A stretch of 64,000 nt of DNA from Humulus lupulus (GCF_963169125.1 NC_084802.1:110612903-110676902), one strand, 5' to 3'; positions 1-12,318 are shown, counted from the first letter of the stretch. Numbers and translations are program-made. The notes: generated by a model from the letters alone, not told the origin.

Positions 1-1465
1 AGCCAAACCGCTTCCTTAGCTGCTTAGCAAGCTGTTATATACTCGACTTCCATGGTTGAATTTGCAATTACATGATTGTTTAATACTTCTTCAAACTAGT
101 ACTCCTCCACCAAGAGTGAAAACTAACCCAAACGTCGATTTATGACTGTCTTTGTCTGATTGCAAATCAGAATCAGTATATCCAGTAGGGTTTAATTCAC
201 CCCCTGAATAAACAAGCATATAATCTCTCGTTATCTGAAGATAATTGAATATCGCAATCTAGTGTTCTAAATAATGATTTGATTGATAACGACTGACAAT
301 TCCCACTGCATAGCATATGTCAAGCCTTATACACAACATAACATACATCAGTCTCCCAACTGATGAAGCATAGGGATACTTTCTCGTGTCCTTTTCTTCT
401 TGAGGTGTCTTTGGACACTGCTCTTTGGAAAGAGTAATTCTATGTCGGGTTGGTAGCTGACCTTTCTTGGAACTCTCAATTAAGAACGTTTCTTGCACTT
501 TATCTATATAATTTGCTTGAGAAAGTACCAAGAGCTTGTTCTTCCAATCTCTTAGGATTTGAATTCCTTGAACATAGCTCATTGCGCCCAAATATTTCAT
601 TTGGAACTTTTCATCTTATCATTTTTTTTACATTTCACGATGTGTCTTCATCCTTGTCAATGAGTAGAACGTCATTCACGTAAAGTACTAATGAAAGGAC
701 TACTTTCCCTTTGATGTATTTATATACACATGCTTCGTTGACATTCTGTTTTAAGAAGTATGTTTTAATTGTCTCATCAAAGGTGATGTTCCAAGATGTG
801 GATGCTTGCTTCAATCTGTAAATGGATTTTAGCAACTTGCACATTGTGTTCGTAGCGAATAGGTTGACTCACAACCATCCCTCTTCGACGTTGCATTGGG
901 GTTTCCTTTTCAAGAACTATGGTTTCTATGGTTTGTTGTTTATCACTTAATGATGATGATGATGATGATGATGATGCAATTTGAATAGCTTGCTCTGAGG
1001 TTTATAGTTAGTCATATAGTCATGCTCAAGGAAGGTTGCATTTGTTGAAACAAATACCTTTTGGTCCTTGTGACTATTAAAGTAATCACCTCGTGTTTTT
1101 AGAGCATAGCCCAGAAAAAAACACACTTCTGACCTCGAGTCTAGTTTCCCTGACTTATGTCTAAAAACATGAACGAGACAACCCCAAATGCAGAAATGGC
1201 GCAAACTAGGTTTGCTACCATTCCACAACTCTAGTGGTATCTTGCTTAGTGTGTTAGATAGGACTACATTCAAAATGTAAGTCACTTTTTGAAGTGCATA
1301 ACCCTAGAATGTGAGAGGAAGTGATGAATAGCTTAACGTAGACCTGACCATATCCAACAAGGTCTTGTTTCTTCAATCTGAAATACCATTTTGAGTTTGG
1401 GATGTTGTCTTAGCTCATCGCCTCAAGGAAACCGCAACAAAAACAATGTTGCCGAGCTTTGCAAC
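1..1465 (-). pseudogene. Copia remnant A: RNase H, RT and integrase fragments
   Basis: Decayed Ty1/copia polyprotein read on the minus strand, so gene order runs from high to low coordinates. The integrase C-terminal part lies at about 1465-950 (YILNVVLSNTLSK, FVSTNATFLEHDY). RT lies at about 844-260 (KSIYRLKQAS; the YVDD catalytic box reads YVNDVLL, so one catalytic Asp has become Asn; MKYLGAMSYVQGIQI). The start of RNase H lies below 260, where a stop breaks the TMEAEYIAAS-type region. Frameshifts separate the blocks. The window edge cuts the RNase H end and no LTR is visible. The integrase closely resembles that of element B at 17639-18461, so A is probably the same family. It would have made a replication enzyme and is now non-functional. 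Confidence 0.85.
951..976. repeat. (TGA)n microsatellite inside copia A
   Basis: Trinucleotide run of about eight to nine units located in the integrase/RT hinge of copia remnant A. On the minus strand it reads as nine consecutive histidines just before a TAA stop, replacing the normal hinge residues. It is simple-sequence expansion in dead coding DNA. Confidence 0.95.
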
Positions 1466-1469
1466 TACA

Positions 1470-3467
1470 CATTAATGGAAATGGTTAGATATATGATTAG
1501 CTATTCAACTTTTCTGGCTTCTTTCTAGGGATATGCAATCCAGACCACAAATAAAATTTCAAATGTTGTGCTATCTAAAGCTATCTCCAAGACACCATTA
1601 GAATTATGGAGTGGCTATGAACCTAGTTTCCGTCATTAAAGAATCTGGGGTGTCTTGCTAGAGTAGTGATCCTAAAGGTAATCGAGGTGGACTATTTTAT
1701 AGTCCAATAGACAAGAAAGTGTTTGTGTCTACAAATGCTACTTTCTAGAAAATGACTATATGCTAAACTTCAAACCTCGTAGCAAAATAGTAATAGAGGA
1801 AATGAAATAAGATTTGAATATATCTCATGTTCCTTCTCTACCGATGCAAGTTGATGAAAATAGGGATGATGTAGAAATCACAAATCGAAGTCAGAATTTC
1901 ACGGTGCCTCGTCATAGTGGGAGGGTTTCTCAGAACCCAATACACTATGGTTTGCAATGGGTTGTTCTAAAAAGGATCTTTGGGTCAGATCCATGAACCA
2001 AGAAATGGAGTCTATGTACTCTATCTTCATTTGGGATCTTGTAGAGGCATCTAATGACTTTAGGGCTATTGGGTGCAAGTGGATGTACAAGAAGAAGAAA
2101 GGAACTGATGGAAAGGTCGAGACATACAAGGTTTGACTTATGACAAAGTGTTATACCCAAAGAGAAGGGGTTGAATAAGATGAAACTTTTTCTCTGGTAG
2201 CCATGTTAAAATTCATTCACATACTCTCATCTATAGCCACATGTCTTAATTGTGAGATTTGACAAATGAACGTCAAGACAACATTTCTAAATGACTATCT
2301 TGATGAAACCATTTACATGGATCAACTAGAAGGATTCAAAGTTGCTAGATAGGTTAATATGTCAATCTATGGACTTAAGCAAGCTTCACGCTCTTGGAAC
2401 TTAAGGTTTAATGAGATCATTAAAACCCATGGCTTTGAAAAAAATGTCGATGAGCCTTGTGTTTTACCAACTAAAGGAAAATGACATTGCAATATTCTTA
2501 ATCGTTTATGTAGACGATATATTTCTTATTGAAAGCAATGTTAAGAAATTTTCAAACATAAAGAGTTAGCTGGGAACCCAATTCTAGATGAAGGACTTAG
2601 GTGAAGCAAGTTATATTCTTGGTATCCAGATCATTTGTGAAAGAATAGACTCTTGGCTCTATCTCAAGCATCCTACATGGATAATTCTTGAGCGTTTCTC
2701 TATGACAAATTTTAAGAAAGGACAATTGCTGTCCCTACATGGAATTCCTCTTTCTAAGAAACAACCTCCACAAACTCCTCACGAGGAAGCAGAGATGAAA
2801 CAAATTCCTTATGCATCTATAGTTGGGAGTCTAATGAATGTAATGTTGTGCACTAGACAAGACATTTTCCATGAATTGGGAGTTGTGAGTAGGTACTAGA
2901 CAAACCCTGAAAAGGAACACGAATTTGTTATCAAGCACATACTCAAGTATCTTGGACTGACGATGGACTATATGTTAGTCTATTCAAGTGGATCTTTGTA
3001 CTCGTTAGGGTATACCGATTTAAGATTTTCAGACTGATGTTGATGACAAAAAGTCTACTTTTGGAATGGTATTTTCTCTTAGGGGTGGAGCTGTAATCTG
3101 GAGAAGCGCTAAGCAATCTGTGATTTTAGATTTCACCATGGAGGCTGAGTACATAGCTATGTCTGACGCAGCTAAGGAAATAGTCTGGTTGAGGAAGTTC
3201 TATAAGAATCTTGATGCTATACCATAAATGGATAAACCATTCATTTTGTATTGTAACAATAATGGGGTGATAGCAAATTCGAAAGAACCTCGAAGACACA
3301 AAAGACGAAAACATATAGAGAGAAAGTACCATATTATCAAAGAATATATGGCGAGGGGTGGTGTCAAAGTAATGAAGATAACATCAGAAGACAATCTGGC
3401 AGATCCTTTTACAAAGAAATTGGCGGTGAGTCCATTTAAGAAGCATTTAGGAGGATTATCTATTTAA
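1470..3467 (+). pseudogene. Copia remnant A': integrase to RNase H
   Basis: Plus-strand Ty1/copia polyprotein remnant. In order: integrase middle and C-terminus (about 1470-1800: MVRYMISYSTF, VFVSTNATF), hinge (1814-1996, with PRHSGRVSQNP), RT start (about 2030-2160, GCKWMYKKKKGTDGK), RT core (2270-2900: SIYGLKQASRSWNLRF, VYVDDIFLI with intact YVDD, MKDLGEASYILGIQI) and RNase H (about 2930-3467: TMEAEYIAMSDAAKE, DNLADPFTKKL). Many stops and frameshifts lie between blocks. It is oriented opposite to A and begins just where A ends, so the two meet head to head. Its 3' end runs directly into the truncated LTR of element B with no LTR of its own. Confidence 0.88.
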
Positions 3468-4979
3468 ATCATATTTAAAAATAATAATTAAATAACTGAT
3501 TAAACAAATTTATTTGAAATTCAAAATTAAAATCCCAGTGATAAAAATCCCTGATGCAAGGCTCCACACACTGTATTTTATACTGTGTGTCACCCAGCCC
3601 TATTAGGGTTGCCCTAATTTTCTCATTTGTTTATTTAATCAACTTTTAAGACAAGATATTTATTCCAACATAAATATAAGTTAATTCAAAATTAATTTGA
3701 TATTAAAATATTAGTTTTAAATTAAATAAACAAATATCATAATATAAATAAGATATTTATTATTATATTGCTTTATATTAATCTAAACAAGATTAATATT
3801 AATTTTAACCTATAGTTTTTCAAAATAAAAACTATATAGTTAAATAATTAATTAATTCACAATTAATCAATTACCCCTGATTATCAAATAATTATTTCCT
3901 TGCCCTGGAAAATTAATTCCTTTGCAATGTAGTCTTTTCTCTTAAAAAATCTTTCTTTTGACATCCTTACCCTTGAGAGTGTAGGACAGTGGTGATCTGG
4001 GGACCATTGACCTATAATACGAAGCTCCAATAAACCAGATTATTAATTAAACTCTTTAATCTAATAATCTTATTTATTTATTCCATGATTACTCCACTAT
4101 AAATATGGAATTTCACTCTAAGTATTTATAAAATTATATTTACAGATTTTTCTCTAGTAGTCCATTGATAGAATCAATATATGTAGTTCTGTCCTCCATT
4201 ATTGTTTCGTAAATAAGAGATGATCGAAATTACCATTTTAACCTTCTAATTACCACTTGATCCTTAAGTACCATTAATTCACTAGTGAATAATTAATTTA
4301 TAATCTAATTATAGATTTGAGCTCAATAACTATTCAAATCTAGAATCAACCCTTAAGGGAGCCAATATTCGATCCGTTAGGAAAGCATGGATTCCAATAC
4401 TGTAATTCATGTTCCCAACCATCCATGATATTGAATCTCCAAAACAAAAGTCATTAGCCTCATTATTTTCTAAGAGACCTTAACGAGTGAATCAAAAGAT
4501 CCAATAAACATAAACAGGAGTTCATGAATACTCATGATTTATACTAATCTACAATGATCATCTATTATGACAAGAATTAAATATTTATGTCAAACGGAAA
4601 GCTTAAAAAGATAAATAATTCTCATCGGTCTTGTCATATATAATCTCTATTATATACAACACCTTTACTAAGATGTCTATACACATTAGTAATCCGAAAC
4701 TAGATTACTTGCGTCTCGTATGTTAACAAACCGTACTAGTAACCATTCATTAATGATTCCTTACTTTAATATGCTAATGACTATTTTATTCATTATATAT
4801 GATCTTAATTCTCTCGTACTAATACAAGATCATATTCTCATCAATGAATAGGGAATTTCCTTGATATTATTATATAATTAATTCAAACAATAATTATAAC
4901 ATTCAAGTATAATAAAATAGTACTTTTATTGAAAACCAATAAAATGTCTTTACATGCTTTTAGGGCATTAATCCAAACA
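3455..4979 (-). repeat. 3' LTR of copia B (truncated)
   Basis: Matches the 36740-38254 part of the 5' LTR of B along its length, for example the shared blocks around 3540/36830, 4020/37310 and 4920/38180. The right end (LTR start on the minus strand) is the ...ATCCAAACA boundary at 4979, followed by a polypurine-type tract. The left end is missing: about 520 bases that close the other LTR (36226-36740) have no counterpart, and the sequence passes directly into copia A' coding at about 3455. By eye the copies differ at roughly one base in ten, so the element is not young. Confidence 0.85.
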
Positions 4980-5078
4980 ATCTCTCACTTGCCCTCAAAG
5001 CAAGTGAGGCATTTCACTTAATCCCATATTGCACATGTAACCCATTAACGACTTATACATGATCTTGTTTATTTTTCA
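4980..5078 (-). other. 3' internal stub of copia B
   Basis: About 100 bases between the LTR of B and the LTR of D. On the minus strand it ends in a purine-rich tract (GGCAAGTGAGAGAT) next to the LTR, as expected for the polypurine tract. The rest looks like the end of RNase H plus the 3' untranslated region. The rest of RNase H and all of RT are missing. Confidence 0.6.
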
Positions 5079-6916
5079 TGTAAATCTTATATTAAACAAA
5101 TTAATATAAGAAAACCTAGAACATGTTTCTAAAATTGAATTCATACGAAGATAATGATAATAACACTTACATTATTGTGCAGCTAAATGATTGAGTCCTT
5201 CCTTCAGTTTCTCTAACCCTTGTATCCTTTTTGTTGCAGCGATCACCAACTGTTTTTCAATTCTCTTCACATCCTTCCAAAGTATCCTTAGAATCACCTA
5301 GACTTGAGTGGGAAATTCTCAACACATGAGATAGATACAATAAGAAGAAGAGTAGAAGATAATATTGAGGCTTAGAAAAGGACTTATGTTGTAGAGAGAA
5401 TCTAAAACCTAGAGCATTAAGAATAGATCAACTGATTTTCTGTCAGATAGTATTTCTGTAATCTCAAAACAAATCTTTCTGTCATCTAAACATCTATTTT
5501 CAACTCTCACTTAGCATTCCTTTAATAGGCTCAATTAGGTAATTTTTTTAATTAAAAAATCAATAAAATAATAGATATTATCAGTCATTAAGTTGAAATT
5601 CTCATGCGCTTTAGGCCCGTGAAATTTCCCATTTAATAATTAGCCCATTAGACTTAAAAAAAACCTATATTATTTTTTATTGATTAATTATTTAAATCCT
5701 TTATTAAATTAATTATTTACAATTTTAACCTTGAGTTAAACTTTTTTATTAATTTAGACATCAATTTATTTAAATTTATAAATCTGCCTTAATTTCTCTT
5801 TTCTTCTCTAAATTGTATAACTCTGTGAAACTATCCAAAATTGAACTGGTCAACTTTGATAATTATAATTGATAATTAAATCAATTAATTGAGACTATCT
5901 AGATGATTTTATCCAAGGTACAGTGGGGACCATGGGCCTATGAAATTAAGCTCCAATAAGTTATCATAAATTTACTAACTTATTAATTCATCATGACTCC
6001 ACTAAAGACTCGGAATTGCACTCTTGAATTCATAGAACGATCTATAACAAATATAGATATGATATTAATTATCCAATGTTACAACTATAATTGTCACACA
6101 ATCCTCTATTGACGGTCTACAATGAGATGACACTAAAATACCATTTTACGCTCATTGTGTTTTATCCTTAAAACACTTAGTTCCTTGTAAATGATATTTC
6201 AGTAAACTAATATTAATTACTGAAATGAGATTGCTATCATTTAGCACCTCGAACCAAACTAAAAGGAAACAATCCTTTCACTTCTTCATCAGAAGCTATA
6301 GATGTTCATATCTATGATTTACACTCCCACTCAATTATACTACCGAGTTCCCAAGATGTAAGTATGGGCTAGTCTGCAGGGTAAGTTGGTAACGAACAAG
6401 TCAAAGAACTCAAATAATAAAATTAGTTAGAATACTAACCACTCAGAATTAAGATTGAATTGGCCTATGATCCACTATATGATATGGCTAGAATAGATAA
6501 TAACGGTATGTTTACTTATCCTATCTAGTGTCAATATCGGTCCAGTCTGATGTAACAAATACATTCGATCTTATCTACTTTGCTAATGTTCTGGAAAGAA
6601 CATAACACTTCGATGTGTAAGTAGATCATATCGTAGATTGGCAAGTCAGTGTAAATCCTGTGCACTGACTAATCTTAGGACTAACTTAATTTTGAACATA
6701 TAATCACATTTATATTCCATTGTGATTACGTCACTATAAATATGATTAGATACATGCACAAGAATTTAATAGAAGTTTATATTAAACAAATAATCATAAA
6801 AGTAAAACATGTGAGCAAAGTGATTGACCAAGTCAAAATTGATTTCTATTCTTTTATTGATAATAAAATGAGATTACAAAGAAATTGGGTTTTAATTAGG
6901 GCATAAAAACCCAACA
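5079..6916 (-). repeat. 3' LTR of copia D
   Basis: Aligns with 15805-17638 from about 5095 to the end. The right boundary is ...AACCCAACA at 6916, followed by the polypurine region AAACTCCCACTTG (minus strand CAAGTGGGAGTTT). The left boundary, TG at 5079, is approximate because the first 15-40 bases differ from the other LTR. It supplies the transcription terminator and polyadenylation region of D. Confidence 0.82.
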
Positions 6917-6940
6917 AACTCCCACTTGCACTAATGGAAA

Positions 6941-7450
6941 CTAATGCCTTAATTCTACTAATCCCATTTCCTTGATCTGCTTAGCAAATGTAGCTTTTGG
7001 CAATGTCTTCGTAAATGGATCTGCAAGATTTTGTTTAGATGAAACCTTCATAACCTTCACATCTCCCCTGGCCACATATTCTCGAATAATGTTGTACTTC
7101 CTTTCTATATGCCTACTCCTCTTGTGACTTTGAGGTTCTTTCAAGTGTGCTATCACTCCTGTGTTGTCACAAAACAACACAAGTGGTTTATCCCTTTCTG
7201 GAATAACACCATGATCTGAATAAAACTTCTTTAGCCAAACTATTTCCTTAGCTGCTTCAGACGCAGCTATGTACTCAGCCTCCATGGTGGAATATGATAT
7301 GTTAGATTGCTTTACGCTTCTCCATATCACAGGTCCACCCCCGAGAGTAAACACCATTCCAGAAGTAGACTTCCTATCATCGACATCATTTTGAAAATCT
7401 AAATCGGTGTAGCCTACAGGGTTCAGAACACCACCCTTGTAGACTAACAT
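6941..7450 (-). pseudogene. Copia D RNase H domain
   Basis: An open stretch of 169 codons at the C-terminus of the D polyprotein. Motifs in order: GYTDLDFQNDVDDRKSTSG, STMEAEYIAASEAAKEIVWL, VLFCDNTGVIAHLKEP, HIERKYNIIREYV, LADPFTKTLPKATF. The RNase H Asp, Glu and Asp positions (TDLDF, MEAEY, CDN) are present. It would remove the RNA strand during reverse transcription in the virus-like particle. It ends 25 bases before the 3' LTR with GLVELRH, as is usual for this family. The domain itself looks intact, but RT upstream is broken. Confidence 0.88.
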
Positions 7451-8700
7451 ATAATCCCTAGTCCGCCTTAAATACTTTAGAATATGCTTAACTGCTATCC
7501 AATGTTCCGATCCTGGGTTTCACTGATACCTGCTCACCACTCCCACTGCATATCAGATATCTGGTCTAGTACACAGCATAGCATACATCAAACTTCCAAC
7601 TGCATATGCGTAAGGAACTTTTCTTATTGCATCTTCCTCTTCAGGAGTCTGGGGAGACTGCTTCTTTGAAACATGAATTCCATGGCAGGACGGTAGACGC
7701 CTTTTCTTGGAATTTGCATTGACAAACGTTCAAGCACTTTATCAATGTAAGTTGCATGAGATACAGCTAAGAGTTTGTTCTTTCTATCCCTAATGATCTA
7801 AATACCCAAAACATAACTTGCTTCACCCAAACCCTTCATCTGGAATTGAGTGTTCAGCCAATTCTTCACATTTGATAATTTATTAACATTATTTCCAATG
7901 AGTAAGATATCATCAACATAAAGAACTAGGAATATCACTATTTGATTTGCCTTCAGTTGGTAAACATAAGGCTTATCAATATTTTTTTCAAAGCCATAGG
8001 TTTTGATTATTTCATCAAACCTAAGATTCGAGGAACGAGAAGCTTTCTTAAGTCCATAAATGGACCTATTCAACTTGCAAACTTTTCTTTCTTGTCCAAC
8101 TACTTCAAATCCTTCTGGCCGATCCATATAAATGACTTCGTCAAGCTTCCCATTAATAAAATCTGTGTGGATGTCCATTTTCCAGATCTCATAGTCGAGA
8201 GTGACTACTATGGATAGGAATGCGAATGGACTTGAGCATGGCTACAGAACTAAAAGTTTCCTCATAGTCCACGCCTTATCTTTGGGTATAACCCTTTGCC
8301 CCTAATCAAGCTTTTATAAGTTTCGATATTTCCATCAACACCTCATTTTTTCTTGTAGATCTACTTGCACCCAATGGCCCTAAAGCCACTAGGTGCATCC
8401 ACAAGATCCCAGACAGAATTTAAGTACATGGACTCCATTTCCTGTTTCATGGCTTCGAGCCATAGTTCCTTTTTAGGGCTATGCATTTCCTATTTGAAAG
8501 ACAACAGATAATCGTCACTAGTGTCACCAACAACCATATTGGTTTCACCATCCAAACCATAGCAAACTAGGTTCCTAGAAACCCTCCCACTACAACGAGT
8601 CTCAGGGACTGTTAGCTCAGGAACAATGGTACTATCTTCATTTAAATCGAATTGCATCGGTTGTACATGAAGAGTGGGAATTTCATCATCAACTCACATT
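7451..8700 (-). pseudogene. Copia D reverse transcriptase and hinge
   Basis: Minus-strand RT: hinge and N-terminal part about 8700-8200, core 8178-7798, thumb and connection 7797-7451. Visible motifs are DIHTDFINGKLDEVIYM, RSIYGLKKASRSSNLRF, FLVLYVDDILLIGNNV with the intact YVDD catalytic box, and MKGLGEASYVLGI. Stops and frameshifts interrupt it at about 7800, 8180-8290 and 8690. The hinge between integrase and RT still shows the C-terminal PRHSGRV-type sequence near 8580-8600 (minus strand). It belongs to the same lineage as C, A' and B. Not functional. Confidence 0.83.
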
Positions 8701-9646
8701 GATGACGATGGAACATTGGTTGGATTCAATTCTTTAACCATCTCCTCTAAAACTACTTTGTTGCGTGGTTTGAAGTTTTGGACATAGTCATTTTCCAGAG
8801 AAGTAGCATTCGTAGAAGTAAACACTTTCTTTTCTAAATGACTATTGAAAATTCCACCCCGAGTACCTTTAGGATAGCCAACAAACATGAAAAGTTCAGT
8901 TCGCGGTTCTATCTTTCCTTCTCATTTCCTCAGGACGTGGGCGGGACACCCTCATATTCTAAAATGGCATAAACTAGGTTCACGACCATTCCAGCATTCT
9001 AAAGGTGTTTTGGGGATTGATTTGGATGGCACGACATTGAGAATGTCATTCGCGGTTTCAATTGCATGTCCCTAGAACAAAGTTGGTATACTTGAGTAAC
9101 TAAGTATGCATCTAACCATTTCCAATAAAGTTCTGTTCCGACGTTCCGCTACACCATTTTGACTCCTGGGGCAGTAAGTTGTGATAAAATCCCAAGTTCA
9201 ATTAAATGATCTTGGAACTGCATATCCAAATATTCTCCACCCCTATCAAATCACAAGATCTTTAACATTTTATCTAATTGGTTCTGAACCATAGCTAGGA
9301 ATTCCTAAAACTTTGAAAAAAATTCTGATTTCCTATGCATTAGGTAAAAACATGAGCATCTAGAGTAATCGTCAATGAAAGTGACGAAATAATCAAAACC
9401 ACCCTTGGCTTGTACATTCAAAGGTCTACAAACATCTGAATGAACAAGTCCAAGTGGTTCCTTGGCCCTATCATCCTTTGCAGAGAATGGACGCTTGGTC
9501 AGTTTACCTTCTAGACAAGATTCACAAACAGAGAATTCACCTAAGGTGGGTTCCCTCAAAGGCCCATCCTTTGTAAGTCTTTGAATTCTATCATAGCTAG
9601 TGTGACCTAGTTTCAAATGCCATAAATATGTCATGTAATCGTTATC
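8694..9646 (-). pseudogene. Copia D integrase
   Basis: Integrase zinc region and core on the minus strand. The HHCC region lies at 9646-9480 (HLKLGH, CESCLEGKLTKRPF), followed by the catalytic core with HSDVCRPLNVQAKGG (first Asp), FDRGGEYLDMQ (second Asp) and NGVAERRN (catalytic Glu). All three acidic residues remain. A stop codon sits just before FDRGG (an Arg codon turned to TGA, consistent with loss of a CpG). Frameshifts follow in the C-terminal part at 9080-8890. The pre-integrase upstream is cut at 9647 by the 2.66 kb insert and resumes at 12319. Confidence 0.85.
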
Positions 9647-9651
9647 GGTCT

Positions 9652-12313
9652 TGTAATGCCCCAAATTTCCTAATAAGGTTTAGGACCTTGATTAGGAGGC
9701 CGGGAGGGCCATAATTTCTTTATTATGCTATTTAATGATAATATTCATGTTTAGGTGTATTAAATATGCATGTGAACCCATTTGTGATAAATTGGGTGAT
9801 TTTCATATTTTGGCCGTTTCGGGCATTTCTGGCATATATGTGAAATGGGCGTGGTGCTTTGTTATTATTTGGTTATGCCAGGGTTACCCAGCACAAGACG
9901 ATCCTAGGAGGTAAGCTAGTGGGAAAGTCACAACGGGATTTAAGCTTGACTTGGAGTAAGTCAAGGGGTATTTTGAGCATTACCGGGTTATTGGGTAATG
10001 GGAATTAATATTTGGTGATAAATTGGGAGTTAGTAAGATCAGGGGGAAATTCTGGAAGTTTTGACTATAATATCCCCGGGGGTGTTTTCGGGACCTCGAG
10101 CATTAGGTTTTATTGGAAGTTACTTAAGCTTGAAGTAACCTTTTAAGAAATAAAAAGAATTTTCTGTACGTTCTCTCTCCTTAAAAGCTTCCTTTTCGTC
10201 TGTCGATCTCATTTTCAAAGATAACTTGAGTTCTAGGACTCAGATTCAAGCGAGGATCGAGGCATAGCAATCCTAAGGAAAATTAGAAGCTTATTAGCCG
10301 GAGGATTTAGTTGGAAACAACTCAATCAGAGGTAATTCAAGTTTTAAGTTCTAAGTTTTTAAAGTTTTTAAGCTTGAATTAGACTTTGTGTTTTGATGAG
10401 TTTTTGGGTGATTTGAGACTTGGGTTTTGTTGGTTTTGGATGATGGGGATGTTTGGGAACTTTGATTTTTGAGTTTGGAGATGTTTGGATATACTTTTGG
10501 GAGGTTTTGAAAGGTTGAAAACGAGGAAAAATGGCTGGTTCGAGGTAGGGCCGCGGCCCAGGCTTGAAGAAACAGGTGGAGGTTCTGTTTTGCCTAAGGG
10601 CTGCGACACTTGCCAGGAGGGCCGCGACGCTTGTTTTCATTTTTGGGAAAATTAATGTTTTGAGCATGGGAACTTAACTCTAAGGGCCTGGGATCGATCC
10701 CACTACCTAGTTGAGTGGGATTTGTTGTCCCGGAGACTTGGGTTGGGCTTGGAAGTATTTATTTACTCATTTTGATGAGGTTTTATATTATGGTTGTGAC
10801 TAGGTTATCACTAGGGGCTTGGAATTGGGATCGTGCTTGTGGCTCATTTGTTGGTAACCTGTGCTTGGACGGAAGGTAAGAAAACTGCACCCCATATGTT
10901 AAATGCATGGTTATGTTTGATGCATGTTGGATGTTTAAATGTAAACATTGATAGCATAACGAATGCTTGGCAATTTTGCCCATTTGCATACGACTATTAT
11001 TGAGGCATGGTGGATGATTAAGTGTGATGCATGTGAAGCACGAGAAACATGAGATTAGGGCATGCCATGAATGATGAATATGAGATTGGTCAGAGCTTGA
11101 GTCTCTGTGTTTGTGCATGATCATTATTATGCTCGCAATTGTTAAATAAGCATGTTGAATGCCTCATCTTTGGATGTGTGACATATGATATATGTTTGGT
11201 AGCAATGCTTACTTGTGCATGGTACTGACTCATTAGTCAGAATTGGCAAAGGTGTTAGTATCAACTGTGAAGCTGTGACTCATTAGTCAAGTTCGGCAGT
11301 GGTACTGGACACTGGTCACATAGCGCTGACTCATTAGTCAGGACGGCCTTAGCGTGTTTCATGCAAGCCAACAAAGATTTGATCTAATCGACTTTCTGCA
11401 GTGAATGACTCAAATGAGCATTAATGCCGGACCCACCTCAAGTTCGATGAATATTAAAAAGCGCTTGTCTAGCCAAAGGCTAATCATTTAGAGCCAGGGC
11501 CAGCGAGCCCCGTGACTGTTATGTCACATGGCTATGGGCACCGGCCCCATAGTGACATGCTTGTCAGTCACTCAGTATGGTTTAACAGGACCTCAAAGTG
11601 ATATTCACTCATCTAATTAGAGCTATGAGCTCTGTATGATCATTTTGATCATCATATGCATGGCTTTGGATGCTGAGCCCCGTAGTGACTTTCTTGTTGG
11701 TCACTCAGTATGGTTTACCAGAACCTCAAGTGTTGAAACACTCATCTGATTAGGACTGACTTGATAGTCCTCCAATCAGAAGGGCAGGATTTCTTATCCT
11801 GGATACCCCAGCATTGTGTGAATTCATTTGCATGCTTGAATAAAGCTATGTTTGCTAGGCATGCCAGATATGACCTGATATCATGATATGACTGTTCATG
11901 AGCATATGAGTTTCTTGATGGGCTTCGGCTCACGGGTTCTATGTGGTGCAGGTAAAGGCAAAAGGAAGCTGGACCATCCTTGATTTGGAGAGCTTAGGTG
12001 ATGACATGTACATATGCAACTGCTCGACCAATACTTGGGTGAGGTTTGAAAGAGGAACTAGGGTTAAACCCTGTTTTGCCGCTTAGAACGGCCTGTTGTA
12101 AATATTTTCTTGTAATAGACTCTGAAATTATATTTTCGGGATCCCAATGTAAATAGTAGACGTTCTAATGAAACGTTATATCTTAACCAAAATTTTTAAT
12201 CCCTAAACCGCTAATCATACTTAGTTACACGTTTATGGCCAAATGACTCAATTAGCGAGTTTAGCACTGTTTGCAACGTGCACTGTAGCGGTCCCTGGAG
12301 TTGGGGCGTTACA
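9652..12313 (+). mobile_element. 2.66 kb solo-LTR-like insertion
   Basis: Begins TGTAATGCCCC and ends GGGGCGTTACA, a terminal inverted match typical of some gypsy LTRs, with an exact 5-bp target duplication GGTCT at 9647-9651 and 12314-12318. It lies in the pre-integrase codons of copia D, and excising it with one GGTCT restores the reading. No polyprotein domain is present. Internal landmarks: a CTCTCTCC-type leader near 10170, a GC-rich CCGCGG stretch near 10550-10640, and several spaced copies of GACTCATTAGTCA at 11220-11760. An inverted relative starts at 62512. Orientation is inferred from the CT-rich leader. Best call is a solo LTR; a non-autonomous LTR-like unit is the alternative. Confidence 0.83.
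11225..11750 (+). repeat. Spaced short repeats within the solo LTR
   Basis: Several copies of the partly palindromic motif GACTCATTAGTCA (11226, 11277 and 11324 regions), then two imperfect copies of a longer block. That block contains GTGACATGCTTGTCAGTCACT and then CAGTATGGTTTAMCAG, at about 11550-11610 and 11685-11740. Motifs of this kind may be LTR regulatory sites or expansion products; no function can be assigned from sequence. Confidence 0.6.
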
Positions 12314-12318
12314 GGTCT

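Noticed and set aside
947..980. Poly-His tract as a cloning tag or vector contamination
   Set aside because: Surrounded by natural copia integrase sequence and formed by a simple TGA microsatellite with no vector context.
10368..10667. Minus-strand Pro/Lys/Ser-rich open frame inside the solo LTR
   Set aside because: No family resemblance; lies in an LTR with no coding role and arises from T/G-rich low-complexity sequence.
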